Shown: positions 12,272 through 24,981, numbered from the stretch's first letter. The stretch is 64,000 nt of DNA from Parasponia andersonii (GCA_002914805.1 JXTB01000259.1:186275-250274); one strand, 5' to 3'. Translations and numbers: made by a program. The notes: a model not told the origin generated them from the sequence alone.

Positions 12272-12584
12272 TTCTGACGAAGAAGCCGATGCCGAAGCCA
12301 AAATCAAAATCGAAGAAACGCAAGTAGAATACTTTACACATCGCCAACAAAATTTCTCGCAATAGAGAAAATTCACTAAGAAAACATCAATTTTCCCGGA
12401 AGCCAAACAACACAAGAAGCCACTGGAAAACGAAAGAAGTAGAGAGAGAGAGTATTCTCCTGTTTCGCAGTCAAAACGGAGAGTTTTCCAGAGACAGAGA
12501 GGAGAGGTAATGGGTTGGGAGGAGAGAGAGTGAGAGAGAGAGAGAAAGAAGGGGGGAAGGCAGACTGGTGGGAGAGAGTGGAAG

Positions 12585-12703
12585 TGGGCCCTAGGTCACG
12601 TGACGTCAGTGAGGGTAGAAATTGGTGGAGTTGCCGACACGTGGGAGGGTCATATCGAATTTGTGGTTGGGAAAGGCCCAATCTAATCCTCCTTCCTGAT
12701 TGG
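12585..12703 (-). promoter_or_regulatory. LNK2 proximal promoter: two G-boxes, bZIP site, TGGGCC and CCAAT motifs
   Basis: CACGTG occurs at 12597-12602 and again at 12638-12643, about 330-370 bp upstream of the LNK2 start. The first is fused to TGACGTCA (12601-12608), giving a composite palindromic bZIP site of the kind bound by HY5/ABF-class factors; the second, ACACGTGGG, resembles an ABRE. TGGGCC-type site II motifs lie at 12585-12590 and 12675-12680 (reverse), and a CCAAT box on the minus strand at 12699-12703. A GA/CT-rich stretch (12506-12555) lies between these and the coding start, probably 5' UTR. LNK genes are known to be induced by light and gated by the clock, which fits; binding is inferred. 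Confidence 0.6.
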
Positions 12704-12759
12704 TTCAACCATTTAGATTTTTACCATTTTTTTTTTCAGAAAAAAGCAAAATGAGTATA

Positions 12760-15320
12760 ATTTGAATTTTTGGTTTCTTTTATATTTATTTAATTATTTT
12801 AAATGGTTGAGAGCGTTCCGGAGGTCGCTGTCGCGTGTGAACCAGTTGGGCCGTCACGCGCGTTGTGGGGACTCCAAAGGATTAAGTACGTTCGTTTCTA
12901 ACCATGAAAAAACTCAAACCGTGATTTTCGGTTGTTTTTGTTGCTTCTTATTTTTTCCCTTCCTTACAATTTTTTTGTCATTTGTATTTCATTGTTCTAT
13001 GGAGAATTTCCAAAATAAAAGACAATAACTGAAATACAAACTTCAATATTGGGAACAAGAATATTTAAAAAAAAAGATTTCATTAATAATCTCTATTTAT
13101 TATAAATTAAAAAAAATACTTATTATTATCTAATTTTCATCTCATTGATTAAGGATCATAAGAATTTAACTAATAATTTTTTATTTATTATAAATTAAAG
13201 AAAATTATCTACTACTTTTTAATCCATATCTTATTTATTAAGAACTGTAAATTTTCATGTCTATTTTTGATGTGATTTAACTGAAATCTAATATTATATC
13301 ATCTCACTTCTCATTAAAATTTGTTCTTAATTAAGATAATGACTAAAAGAATATGCTAAATTTTTCTCATTCGTTAATTAAAGCTAGAGAAAATTACACG
13401 CATACTAATTTCTTCATCTTGTGTTTCTATATACGGTACTTTTTTTTTTTAATTGTTACGTTTTGAGTTTTGACGTGTATATATATATATCCATTTTTCC
13501 TTATTCTCTCACAATTTCTCAATTTTAATTTTAATATTTTGTGAATGATAATTTTGGCATAAAATTATTAACATTTTTAATATTTAATTTAATTATTATT
13601 TTATTTTAAAAGATGAGATTTAATTAATAACATTCACTTATCCACTTATTAAGATAAAAAAAAAAAAAGAAAAGAAAAACTCTCGCTTATGAAATCGAAC
13701 TCTAGGTACCCGGTCCTACGTCACTCTACTCACTGAACTTCAATTGTTACTTCATCATAAATGACTCTAATAGGAATTATTATTTTTGTGAGTTTCTCAA
13801 AAATTAATTTCACTACTAGTCGAGTAGTCAGAAAAATCCAATTTTAGTTTATCTTAATTTAAAAAAACAAACAAACAAATAAACTAACTTAGTTTAACTA
13901 CATATTAAACAAGAGGTTAGGCTCCTTTTTTTGTTTTTAAATAAAACGAGTGGTTTGAAATCTTTTGACGTAAAAACTTGAGAAACGTTTTACCTTGCCT
14001 TTCATTTCATTCGAGAAAAAATAGAAAAAAAAAATGCAAGTATGCAAGTTAACTAATATTAACTCTCTAGCTCACAACTCCTGTTATTTGAACTTCACCG
14101 ACGACGTAGGTGCCACTGATTAGCTTGTGTGCAAAAATTCCGTGGAGCCACAAATATTATGTACATTTTTAAAAATTTAAATGTTCTAAACTCAGATTCT
14201 TCTTCTTTCCGATTTTAGTGCAGTAAAATTTGGTTGAAAACGACAAGTAAATCTCTGATATTTCCTCATCATTTAACCACATTGGGAAAAAAAAAAAAAA
14301 AGATCAACATTCTACTTCTTTTGGTGATATCTAGTACGCCTTTCATCTCTATCATAACTGCTTTATGTTTTTATGGTACTTGAATATAATTAGGAAAAGC
14401 TTGAGCCATACTCTTTTATAAAATTTTAATCCACTTTACAATGTTCCATAACCACTATACATATTTTCCCAGCAAAAGAAAATCCATTATTTATTCATAT
14501 TTGCAAAAAGTTTTTCAAAAAAGGAAAAGAATGAATAAGATATAGCTCACAAGTCTGGTCGTGTCTTTAACAGATTATTCTGGTTTTGTCAGGAGGTACA
14601 AAAATGAATATGTAGTGTAATTTAGAATGAAAAATTATAAATCCATCGTTATTTGGACTATCTAATAGACTGAATAACGATTTAATCATGCCATAACAAC
14701 ATAAAATAATATATTAGATCATATAAGGGAATAAAAAGGACTCAAAATATACCTCTGGCCATTGAAGCTCTAAGCAATCTGGAAATGATGCATATGTTTT
14801 TGTGGGTTAAGGTGCTTCTAAGCCATCTATAATCTGAAATATGATGGTATCTTTTCTGATATGAGATTATAGACCTAGGGAACCAAACTTTGAGAATGCT
14901 CTGTTTACAGAGGCTCTATGCATCACGGATCTACTGAATGAACCATAGAATACGGGTTGTTTAATTCATATCCCTAAAACGATAGAAATAAATGCCACCA
15001 GGTATAAACACGTTCACAATAAATCACCTATATTAGAATAATCTTACATTCCTATATTAGAAAAATCTTACATTCTTCCACTGGGTCCATTTCCATCATT
15101 TACTACAGTAAGAAACAAATATACGAATCATAGCAATAAGTCCTCTAAAAATGATTATTATCTTCCATGTATCACAATGTATTATGTCTTTTAATACTTG
15201 TTCGGATTATTTAACGAATAAATGTTATGTTTATACTAGATCCAAATATTAATAACATTTATTAAGCTAATAAATGTGTACACAATTGAGAATCAAAATA
15301 AGAGTAAATATCATAACTTA
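12760..15320. other. AT-rich intergenic spacer
   Basis: No coding region is supported on either strand. A GC-rich patch at about 12805-12885 may still belong to the LNK2 upstream region. The remainder is AT-rich with homopolymer runs and one possible tRNA-like SINE fragment at 13680-13740. From about 14900 the sequence may belong to the LTR of the copia fragment that follows, but I could not fix its ends. Confidence 0.5.
13680..13740 (-). mobile_element. Possible tRNA-derived SINE fragment
   Basis: On the minus strand an A-box-like AAGTTCAGTGAGTAGAG (13740-13724) is followed about 30 nt later by a B-box-like GTTCGATTTC (13700-13691), a pol III internal promoter arrangement, then by a T-rich tail. 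No cloverleaf with paired acceptor arms is visible, so it is not a tRNA gene. The evidence is short motifs only. Confidence 0.35.
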
Positions 15321-15324
15321 AATA

Positions 15325-16260
15325 GTGCTTCATATAAATAACATTCGTCCATACAATGAAAAATTAAACAAAGAAATTAAGTCCTATTCTTTCTACATGA
15401 TCCTTGAGTATAAATGGTGGCATGTATTTTGTCAAGGGATTAACAACTATCAATTTAGTGTTAATATGATTGATGACTTATCTTTAACACTTTTCTTGAT
15501 GGCTAACTACTTAACGTCGATGTGTTTGCTTCGACTACTACTTTTATCGTTTTTAGCCATAAAAGCTGCAGCAAAATTGTCATAATTTATCCTCAATAGC
15601 CTAGAGATTGAATCCATATTTCTAAGCCCAAAAATGAAACTTTTCATGTATACACCATGCAAGGTAGTCTCAAAAGAAGATACGAACTCAACCTCTATAA
15701 TGGAAGAAGCAGTCGAAGCCTACTTTGCACTCCTCCAGAATACCCAGAAGTTGATTTTCGTGAATCAACATAACTAGCGAAGTTTGAATCTGAGTAACCA
15801 ACCACCTCCAGATTATTAGTTCGTCTATAAATAAGTATGTAACCCTTCGTTCCTTAAAGGTACCTTAACACCTTTTTCACAACTCTTTAATGGCATATAC
15901 CTGGATTACTTAAATATCTTTCTGACATCCTAACAGCAAATATAATGCCAGGCCTTATGTAGACTTAAGTATACATCAGACTTCTAATAATAAAAAACAT
16001 ATAAAATATTCTTCATTTTTTCCCTTTCAAAATCAATTTTCAGGCACTAGTTTAAATTGAAGTCGTAACACCCTTCATATTGAGAGCTATACTTGGTGAA
16101 CAATCTAGTATCTAAAATCTCTCGAAAACAATATTTTATTTGAAATCTCTCTAAAATTTTGTTGACATAAATCTCATGAGACAGACCCAAGATTCCTCGA
16201 AATATGTCTCAATGTATTTTAATCCCAGTGACACAAGATGCATCACTTATATCCTATTAG
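15325..16260 (-). pseudogene. Copia RNase H remnant
   Basis: The minus strand shows the C-terminal part of a copia polyprotein. It includes YSDSNFASYVDSRKSTSGY (around 15755-15815), preceded by a CLRYLKGTKGY-like stretch (around 15825-15880) with a stop in it. Near the end is FAAAFMAKNDKSSSRSKHID (15580-15520), the conserved RNase H segment usually reading N-S-A-A-V/I. Frame breaks and stops are scattered throughout. RT, integrase and gag are absent, so it is an old truncated copy. It differs in sequence from the copia element at 18.7-22.7 kb, so it is another lineage. Confidence 0.7.
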
Positions 16261-17155
16261 TAATAATCTACGGAAAAACGCGATAAAATAAAATATGAAC
16301 AAAAGTATGGAAAATAAATTTTTTTCTAAATTATAGTTTTTTATAAATCCTTTTAGGATTTTTATTATAGTCTAAATATATACAAAGAATATTATACCCC
16401 AACCAGTAAGTTTTTCTTTCTAAACACTAAACTTGAAACTATTGAAATGTATAGGCACCTCGATTTTGATCGGCATGTTAAGTGGATTCTACACTTAACT
16501 TCAACATTGTTTCAAGCTTAAGAAGTGCTCGTCTTTGAGCTCTTTTAATTTGATTTGTTGTTTTTGATGTATATTTCAAGTGAGAAGTCATTGAGTAAAG
16601 AATGTCAACTTTTCGAGTGAAATTGAGGCTAAGTCAAGGCAATTTTGATTAATTGGGAGCAAAGATGGGCGAACAACATCTCAGTAGTGTATAGTAATAC
16701 CAAAACCTCCAGAAAGTTTGTGCCGCGGGGCCAAGAATTAGTGCTGTTTTAGGGCACCACAGTGTTGCCTCCTAGGTTTTATGGCACTGTAGCCCCATTC
16801 CTCAATCATTAGTAGTGTTGCAGCATCATAGTCCAGCACCACAGTGCTAGTTGCTCTATTGTCTTGATGCTGCAGCGTCAATTATGGTGCCAGAATACTA
16901 AAAAGTGCAGAACAACTTACTAAATTCTTAGATCATGATCCGTTGCCTCAAGTATTTAAGTTCTCTTGTGCTCATCTGAAAGGGATGGAAACACCTTAGT
17001 AGCCAAAGGGTTTCAGAGCATTCCAAGGAGAAAACAACAACAAGAATGAGGATTCAAGAGGAAACAACCAGATTGAAAAAGCTTCAAAGAGTTTTTTCTT
17101 TTCTCTTCCCTTTGTTGTACTCTTCAATTTTTCTACAATGTGTATCAATTGCTAG
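16261..17155. other. Gene-free stretch with recurring GCACCACAGTG-like motifs
   Basis: No coding region. Between 16740 and 16890 a short motif recurs in variants: GGCACCACAGTGTTGCC, ATGGCACTGTAGCCCC, AGCACCACAGTGCTAG, then TGCTGCAGCGTC. This degenerate palindromic repetition is typical of retroelement untranslated or LTR DNA. The element itself could not be delimited. Confidence 0.4.
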
Positions 17156-18727
17156 TGTTAGATAGAATAAATTTCCAGAAAATATTTTCATAAAATTATT
17201 TTTAAGAACACCATAGTTTTGTAAAATCAAGAAACACAGTGGAATTGGCCGTTTAAAATATTTCTTTTTACAAAATATTTCGGATCGTGATCTAACATAA
17301 ATTAATTCTTGATCTAGACAAGAACAATACCCAGATTTGCTCCACAAACTTCTTGTCTTCCTGTCTATTCTCGAAAGCTGTTTGATTGATCCGGTGGATG
17401 GTCACCTTCTTGATTTCTAACAAAGAGATTCGCAGATAAACAAGAAAAGAATCTCCTCGATCTGATTTCTCCGGGATGGCCGAAACACCAAGGACAGTGA
17501 ATCCCTAGTGGTGGCTGATTTTCTCTGCTCTCTCTCTCTGTTTTTCGTGTGACACTCTCTTTTTTTAAGGGGGTGTTTCACATGTAACACTTATATCTGG
17601 TAGCTAGAGAACTTTTCTCTTAACTATAGAGAGATTAGTAAATCCGAATGGGCTTATTGGGATTGTTAGGCTCAATTGATCATCAAATAACTATTGGACT
17701 TTAATTTGAGCTAGACAGGGGACCAGATGGATCTATAAAGCCCAAGCTCCAATAGACCATATACCCACTATCATAATTAACTCTTAATTATGATTGGGCT
17801 TTGTCCATTAATATTAGGGTACACCACTATAGGCTCAATATTGAACTCTTGGACTAAATGTCATTTATTTTCTATGAAGCTTATTAACAATTAATTAGCT
17901 TGATTCATTTAGCATATATTATACCTGTAGACATACCCCCAATACAATGCGTACTAGTAGGGTGAAATTACCGTATTACCCCTCTAGTACATATTTATCT
18001 TTGAGTTGCTATTTTTCATCTAATAGATAATAGTTGACTATAATGTTTGTATCTGCTTATACCAACACAGTCAAATTCACATAGTGAATATCGGGGCCCT
18101 GGTTTATATTATCCAAGTACTTGAAAAAACTCAAAGTGACATCATATGCATGGTGTCCATCATAAAAAATGTTCTACACATTTCATATACCTTATCTTCC
18201 AAGATACCAGAGTTCGAACCATAAATCGGAACTAGTCCTTTAGTAACTCAAAAAGATAAAACACATGAAAGTAAGTTCGTTAATCACTAGGATTAAGTGT
18301 AAGTTCGTTAATCACTAGGATTAAGGTCTTTTACAATAGTGCTAGATTAGTAAAATTAGAAACTTCGATAATTAGAGACTTCATTAATTAAATAGACAAC
18401 ACTATATTCTATGACATAGTAAATTATTCCATCTTTAATATGCAGAATGCGAACAATTTAATTTAGACATAATGAAATAAAGAATATAATGTCTCCCATA
18501 TATGAACTCATCATACGAATAATTCTTTATTTCTCATTTCATGTCTTGGAATCTTTTAGATGTTTGCATAAGATTAACATACACATCACATGTATATCAA
18601 TGGGATATAAATGAAATAGAAATTCATAACATGAAATTTATTAATAACAAATAGATACTAAATAATCTAATAATTATTGTTTATATTGTTTAAATAATAA
18701 ACTACTTTATAGGATATTATTCCAACA
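17156..18727 (-). mobile_element. 3' LTR of the minus-strand copia element
   Basis: The segment begins TGTTAG and ends CCAACA on the plus strand, giving the usual TG...CA ends. It is bordered on the right by a polypurine tract (18728-18745; minus strand AAAAGCCAAGTAGGAGAT) directly after the end of the RNase H domain at 18744, as expected for a 3' LTR read leftward. Length is about 1.57 kb. Inside is a 28-bp tandem duplication (18271-18297 and 18299-18325). The matching 5' LTR was not found; it should lie right of 22.7 kb and may be lost at the 24.4 kb gap. Confidence 0.65.
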
Positions 18728-18743
18728 ATCTCCTACTTGGCTT

Positions 18744-21700
18744 TTAAAGCAGATATGACATATCACGTAGTCTCATTCCTTCTAGGTGGTCCTCAAATAC
18801 TTTGATAGCCAAAGATTTAGTAAAAGGATTAGCAAGGTTCTCTGCAGACGCTATCTTACTCACTATCATGTCTCCTCTTTGAACAATTTCTCTGAGTACA
18901 TGGTATTTCCTCTCTATGTGTTTTCCCCACTTGTGGCTTCTGAGCTCTTTGGAGTTAGCAACTGCTCCACTGTTATCACAGTAAAGTGTCATAGGTTACT
19001 GTGCTCTAGGTACTACCTCAAGATCCAATAGGAAATTATGAAGCCAGACCGTCTCTATAGCTGTTTCAGAAGCTGCCACATATTCGACCTCCATGATTGA
19101 ATCCGCAACACAAGATTACTTGATCTTCTCCATACAATTGCTCCACCACCAAGGGTAAAGACTGAACTAGAGGTTGATCTTCTAGAGTCTTTATCAGATT
19201 GAAAATCCGAATCAGTATATCCAACAGGTGTTAGATCTTCTCCAGAATATATAAACATATGATTTCTAATTCTCCGAAGATACTTTAGAATATGCTTGTC
19301 CGTACCCCAATGTTCAGGTCCTAGATTGGATTGGTAACGACTTACAATCCCAAATATCTGGTCTTGTGCAAAGCATGGCATATATGAGACTTTCTACTGC
19401 TGAAGCATAAGGAATATTTCTAATCTGTTTCTTCTCTTTTTCTGTCTTAGGAGAGTTCTCATTAGACAGAGTAATTCCTTTACGAAAGGGTGTTAAACCT
19501 TTCTTGAAATTATGCATTGCAAACCTTACCAGTCTTTTGTCTACATATGAAGCTTGTGATTAAGCTATGCGTTTGTTCTTTCTGTCTTGTAGAATCTGTA
19601 TTCCTAGAATATAGCAAGCTTCACCTAAGTCCTTCGTATCAAACTGTTGTGCTAACCAGACTTTCACTAATGATAATGATCCAACATCATTCCCAATGAT
19701 TAGAATATCATCAACATACAGTACCAGAAAAATCACTTTATTATCCTGAATTCTTTTATAGACACAAGGTTCATCTACATTTCGTTCAAAACCATAAGAC
19801 TTAATTGCTTCATCAAATCTTATGTTCTATGATCTAGACGCTTGCTTCAGTCCATAAATAGATCTCTCAAGTTCATAGACTTTTCTTTCTTGATCCTTTT
19901 CAACGAATCCCTCTGGTTGTATCATATAGATACGTTCGTCAAGATTGCCATTTAAGAATGCAGTCTTGATGTCTATTTGCCATATCTCATAATGAAGAGA
20001 TGCAGCAATGGATAAGAGTAAACGAATAGACTTGATCATAGCTACAGGAGAGAAGGTTTCTTCATAGTCGATACCTTCTTTCTGTGTATAACTCTTTGCA
20101 ACTAACCTTGCCTTGAAAGTCTCTACTTTCCTATCTATTCCTCTCTTTCTCTTATAGACCCACTTATACCCAATGGGTTTTATCCCTTCAGGTGGATCTA
20201 TAAGTTCCCAGACTTTATTAGAGTACATGGACTCTATTTTGGATTCCATTGCCTTTTGCCAGAGATCTTTATCAACATCTTTCATTGCCTCATTGTACGT
20301 GTAAGGATCAGATTCTTGGTCACAAGACTCTCCTATTCCCAAGTATCTTTTAGGTTGTCTCACAACTCTCCCACTACGACGAGGATCCGATGTTTATTAA
20401 GTTTCAAGTGATTTATTTTTGCTAAGTGCTTTCTATCTTATCTTCTATAGATGGACTGATAACATCATCAGTTAATTCTTCTAGAACTAACTTACTTTTG
20501 GGCTTGAAATCTTTCATATAGTTTTCTTCTAAGAAAGTAGCATTTGTACTCACAAACACTTTCTTTTCTTCAGTACTATAGAAATAATACCCTCTAGTTC
20601 CTTTTGGGTAGCCTACAAATAGACACAATTTAGATCGAGATTACAACTTAATCGTTTTTCCTTTCAACACGTATGCTGGACAATCCCAAATATAGATATG
20701 AAAGTAGGTTTATGTCATTTCCATAGTTCAAATGGAGTCTTAGGTATTGACTTAGAAGGAACTCTATTTAGTAGGTACATAGCAGTTTTTAAAGCATAAC
20801 CCCAAAAAGAGGCAGGTAATTATGAATAACTGAGCATCGACCTAATCATATCCAAAAGTGTCATATTTCTTCTTTCAGCAACACCATTTAGTTGAGGCGT
20901 ACCAGGTGCTGTGAGTTAGGATAGGATCCCATTATCTGTGAAAAATTCGGAGAATTCTCCAGAGAGGTATTCATCACCTCGATCAGATCGAATGGTCTTT
21001 ATGTTCTTTCCTAACTGCTTTTCAGTTTCCGCTTTGAATTCTCTGAACTTTTTAAAAGAATCCGATTTGCGTTGCATTAGGTAAACATAACCAAATCTAG
21101 AATAATTATCCGTAAACGTAATGAAGTATTCAAATCCTTCTCGTGCTTGAATATTCAAGGGCCCATAGACATCAGTGTGTACTAACTCAAGATATTCTTG
21201 AACTTTGAGACCTTTTCCAATAAATGGTCTTTTAGTCATTTTACCTTCTAAACAGGATTCACAAGTTGGTAATGATTTGACTTCTAACGAACTTAGAGGT
21301 CCATCATTGGCTAACCTTTGAATTCTGTTTAGGTTAATATGACCGAGTCTCAAATGCTAGAGATAAGTTTCATTATTAGTACTCACTTTCACTTTCACTT
21401 TCTTATGTTTAGATTCTACATGTTCAGAAACATTTTCAAGATTGTGCAATGAGATACTTTTACGTTGAATAAAGAAAAGATTACTCCTATGAGTACCAAT
21501 GCAAATAAAGTTTTTATTCTTTCTAATAGAAACTTTATTGTCAAAATGAACAGAATAACCTTGTCTCATCAAACAGGAAACAGAAATCAAATTCCATTTA
21601 AACACCGGAATATAATAATAATTCTGTATTTCTAAAAACCTAAAATCATCGAAATTCAAAATAACATCTCCCATTTCACGAGCTTCAATTATTGAGCCAT

Positions 21701-22700
21701 CTCCCAATCGCAACGTGAACTTTTCATTAGCGAACTTCCTAGTTTCCTTGAACCCCTGCAAAGTATTATAAATATGGTCAGTAGCTCCCTAATCTACGAT
21801 CCAAGAATCGATAGAATCAATCACATAACAAGCCTCAATGAACAACAAATTATCATTACTTTGTTTGTCCTTGCCGTTGTCCTTCTCCTTTTTAAGGGCT
21901 AGGTAAGTTTTGCAGTTCCTCTTCCAATGTTCATCTTCACCGCAGTGGAAACATTTTCCCTTTGGTTTGACATCCTTCTTGGTCTTTTTTTTCTTTAGAG
22001 CAAGAGAAGCAGGAGTCTTTTTCTTCCCCTTACCTTTGCCTTTCGACTTAGGTTTGGAAGAACTAGCTTGAGCTACATTAGCCTCAGCTGACCCCGACTT
22101 ATTCTTCTTAAGAATGTTCTCAGTAATTTGCAGATATTTCATAAGGCTAGTAAGAGTATAATCCTTCCGGCAAATCTCATGATCAATCTTAAATTGATTG
22201 AAAGTGTCTGACAATATGTTCAAAACCATGTCAATTTGGGTGTCACAATCAATTTCAGCTCCAAGGATTTTCAGTTTGTTGAGGTATGCGATGACTTTCA
22301 TCATATATTCCCGAACTAGAGTACCCTTCTTTTGATGAAGATTCATAAATGCACTTATAGCCTCATTTCTAGCTTGACGACTGAGACTGGCTAATATTTC
22401 GTCAACACTTAGCATAATGTCAATAACAGTATCTATTCCACGATGTTATTATTACAATATATTGCTCATTGAGCCAAGTATATAGCACTTAGCCATCTCA
22501 TCAGATTGCTTCCACTTATCATATAAGTTTCTTTCATCGTTAGTGGATTCCTTAGTTGGTTGAGCAGGACATGGAGTGGTAAGAACCCACTTATGTTTAT
22601 CAGCAGTAAGTACTATGTCTAGGTTATGTTTCCAGTCTATATAGTTTTCACCGTCTAGCTTATTTTGTGTGCCTAAAGTGGATAAGGGTTTAAGTGCCAT
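18744..22700 (-). pseudogene. Ty1/copia gag-pol polyprotein, broken
   Basis: Read leftward, the order is gag-PR-IN-RT-RH, diagnostic of copia. Gag starts near 22700 (MALKPLSTLGTQNKLDGENY). A CCHC knuckle CFHCGEDEHWKRNC lies near 21905-21960. The protease motif D-S-G-A is broken by a stop (21786-21788: D, stop, G-A-T-D-H). Integrase shows HLRLGH, CESCLEGKM, HTDVYGP and SDRGDEY (21350-20950). RT shows GYKWVYKRKRG, KARLVAKSYTQKEGIDY, and YVDDILIIGND near 19700. RNase H ends with YCDNSGAVANSKE, HIERKYHVLREIVQRGD and DPFTK-like NPFTKSL (18744-18992). From 22415 to 20916 one frame persists, interrupted only by two stops; 20628-20422 and 19381-19055 are in shifted frames. The element is mostly full length but cannot make its polyprotein. 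Confidence 0.9.
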
Positions 22701-22740
22701 ATCTACTGAAAAATAAATAAATATTCCACGTATAAGCAAA

Positions 22741-24245
22741 TATCATTTATTATGTTTCGAATAATTAACATAAAGTATTTAAGCATACAATATGCAAGTG
22801 AAGTATCCCTACGACTATCACTTATATTCATGATAATTTAACCTACCACTGATTACAAGCCTCCTACGGGAAGTCATGCAATCAGCAAGTCAAATTGAAA
22901 CAATTTCAATTAGTAAATAGACAGATAACTCTTATCCCATATTTCTAACTAACATTCTCTTTGGTCCTCTAATCGACTAATAAGAACTCTTACGAGAGGA
23001 TATTAATGTTTCGAGTTGAGTGTTTAACCATTGTTTCAGTAACTAAGCTTTTTATATAAGATCATCTCCTACGGACGATCAACCTCGTATAGTCTTCCTA
23101 GTACCTTATCCTTAGAAGCTCATTTCGAGTATTACTCGGATGAAAAATCCTCCTACGGGAGCTCAGCAAGATTTTGAGGTAAGACTCATCCTAATACATA
23201 ACGAACTAACAATGGATACCATAGGTATCACATACCTTCTCCCATTCAATATTTTATAACAAGGGATTTATAGATTTTACCCAGTTATCTAACTAGTTTA
23301 GTAACCTAAAATCAATTATGTAAGCATGTTCATATTTGCATGAGAGTAGCTCTAAATTTCTATATGATATGTTACTAAAGATCATGTACTAATACTTAAT
23401 TATTAGGCATGCATGCAATATAATCCTAATAATACCAAAGTAGTAAGCAGATAAATAATTAATTGTTAATGATTTATTAATTTTTGGTAATTATTTAACA
23501 TTTAAATAATTATAATTGATAAAATGATGTTAAATATTTAAATATGGAAGATAATATTTAAAATTTAAATTAGAAAAGATTTTCACAAAATCTAATCAGT
23601 TTAAATAAAAGATTTAACTAATTAAATCTCTTTAAATATTTCAAATTTAAATTTCAACTTTTGAAATCTTAATTTGAATTTAACTTCCTTAAATATCTCC
23701 CATTATCTTATCCTGTCAGATTTGAATTCAAAATTCAAATCAATATCTAAACTCATTAAATATCTACCAACCATAAATTCAAATTTGAAGATTTGAAAAG
23801 ATATTCTGATTTAAATTTAAATTTTAAATCTTCATAAAATTCAAAATTTAAAAGATAGAAGATTTTACAAATAAAATCTCCTACAATATCTCTAATTTGA
23901 ATTTAAATAAATTTAAAATTTTAAAAAATAGATTACCAACTATCATATAATTAGTTTTTCAAAATATCTATTCAAATTTGAATTTAAAACTAAAAGGATA
24001 TTATCTCATAATATCTAATTTTAAAAATTTTAATTTTAAAATATCTCTAATTATTCAAACAATAATTAAGATATTATAGATATCAATCATATCCATAATT
24101 CAAATTAAAATATACTATCAATTCAAATTTCGAAAATTCAAACTTAATAAGGATTTTAAAAATTTGAATTTAAAATTTAATCTATCAATTTTCATAAAAC
24201 TATGGATAAATTGAATTAATTTAAAAATGAAAAATAATTAAAATT
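22741..24245 (-). other. Copia 5' leader, then extremely AT-rich tract
   Basis: 22741-23460 should be the element's untranslated leader. It has recurring CTCCTACGGG-like phrases (about 22861, 23066, 23151) but no PBS that I can see. From about 23460 to 24245 the sequence is almost all A/T, built from shuffled AAATTTGAATTTAAA-like words in both orientations. No coding region or LTR boundary could be supported. Confidence 0.45.
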
Positions 24246-24302
24246 ATAGCCAGAAATATGAAACGTGTCGGGACAAGCCGATGGACGGAACGGGAAGCCG
24301 GT

Positions 24303-24397
24303 ATGTGGCCACGCTCGGGACAACTACTAGGCGCCAACGGGCTCACATAACGCTATGCGGCCTCGCTCGGGACAACTCCTAAGCGACAAGGGGCTCG
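24303..24397. repeat. GC-rich 52-bp tandem repeat running into the gap
   Basis: A unit starting at 24303 is repeated at 24355. Both share ATGYGGCCWCGCTCGGGACA then ACT and GGGCTC blocks, with a spacing of 52 bp. A weaker echo (GTGTCGGGACAAGCC) lies just to the left. The second copy is cut by the N run. The high GC contrasts strongly with the AT-rich tract before it. It may be the edge of a longer array that the assembly could not resolve. Confidence 0.7.
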
Positions 24398-24555
24398 NNN
24401 NNNNNNNNNNNNNNNNNNNNNNNNNNNNNNNNNNNNNNNNNNNNNNNNNNNNNNNNNNNNNNNNNNNNNNNNNNNNNNNNNNNNNNNNNNNNNNNNNNNN
24501 NNNNNNNNNNNNNNNNNNNNNNNNNNNNNNNNNNNNNNNNNNNNNNNNNNNNNNN
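24398..24555. other. Assembly gap (158 N)
   Basis: A run of N. About 1.9 kb of the 5' LTR of the following element is missing at this point, judged from the offset in its 3' LTR, so the true gap is probably longer than the N run or the LTR is truncated. Confidence 0.98.
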
Positions 24556-24981
24556 TTTATACCATCCTTTCCTTTTATGTCAAATATATTGAGCTAATCG
24601 TGGTGTATTTATTAAGTAGATGTATGAGGATGAATTTTGCTATTAAATTGAGTATTTAGAAATACAAATGATTTTATGTAAATTATTTGAACATTGGACT
24701 TAAGGTTTAATTAAACTCGTTTTTTTCTTATAATTTATAAATTTACAAATGTTTCTAAACTAATTAATTAGATTTTAACCAAAACTTTAAATGAAGGATT
24801 TTCTTGGAAAATTAATACTAAAATTAATGTTTATTGAATATAAAATTCGGTTACTTTTGAGGACTAAATCTAAAAATTCTAAGTACTAAATTTTCTGGAA
24901 TTTTGGAAAATCACTATTTACTACTATTTCAACATAAAATTACTAAAAATCATAACCTTAGATTTTTGGTCGTGATAGTTT

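Noticed and set aside
12376..12708. 110-codon minus-strand frame over the LNK2 leader and promoter
   Set aside because: Ser/Pro/Leu-rich translation of a GA/CT-rich tract; it overlaps the G-boxes and is out of frame with LNK2.
13680..13740. Possible tRNA gene
   Set aside because: A and B boxes are visible but no acceptor or anticodon arm pairs; kept only as a low-confidence SINE fragment.
15325..15585. 86-codon plus-strand frame
   Set aside because: It is the reverse of a clear copia RNase H remnant on the minus strand.
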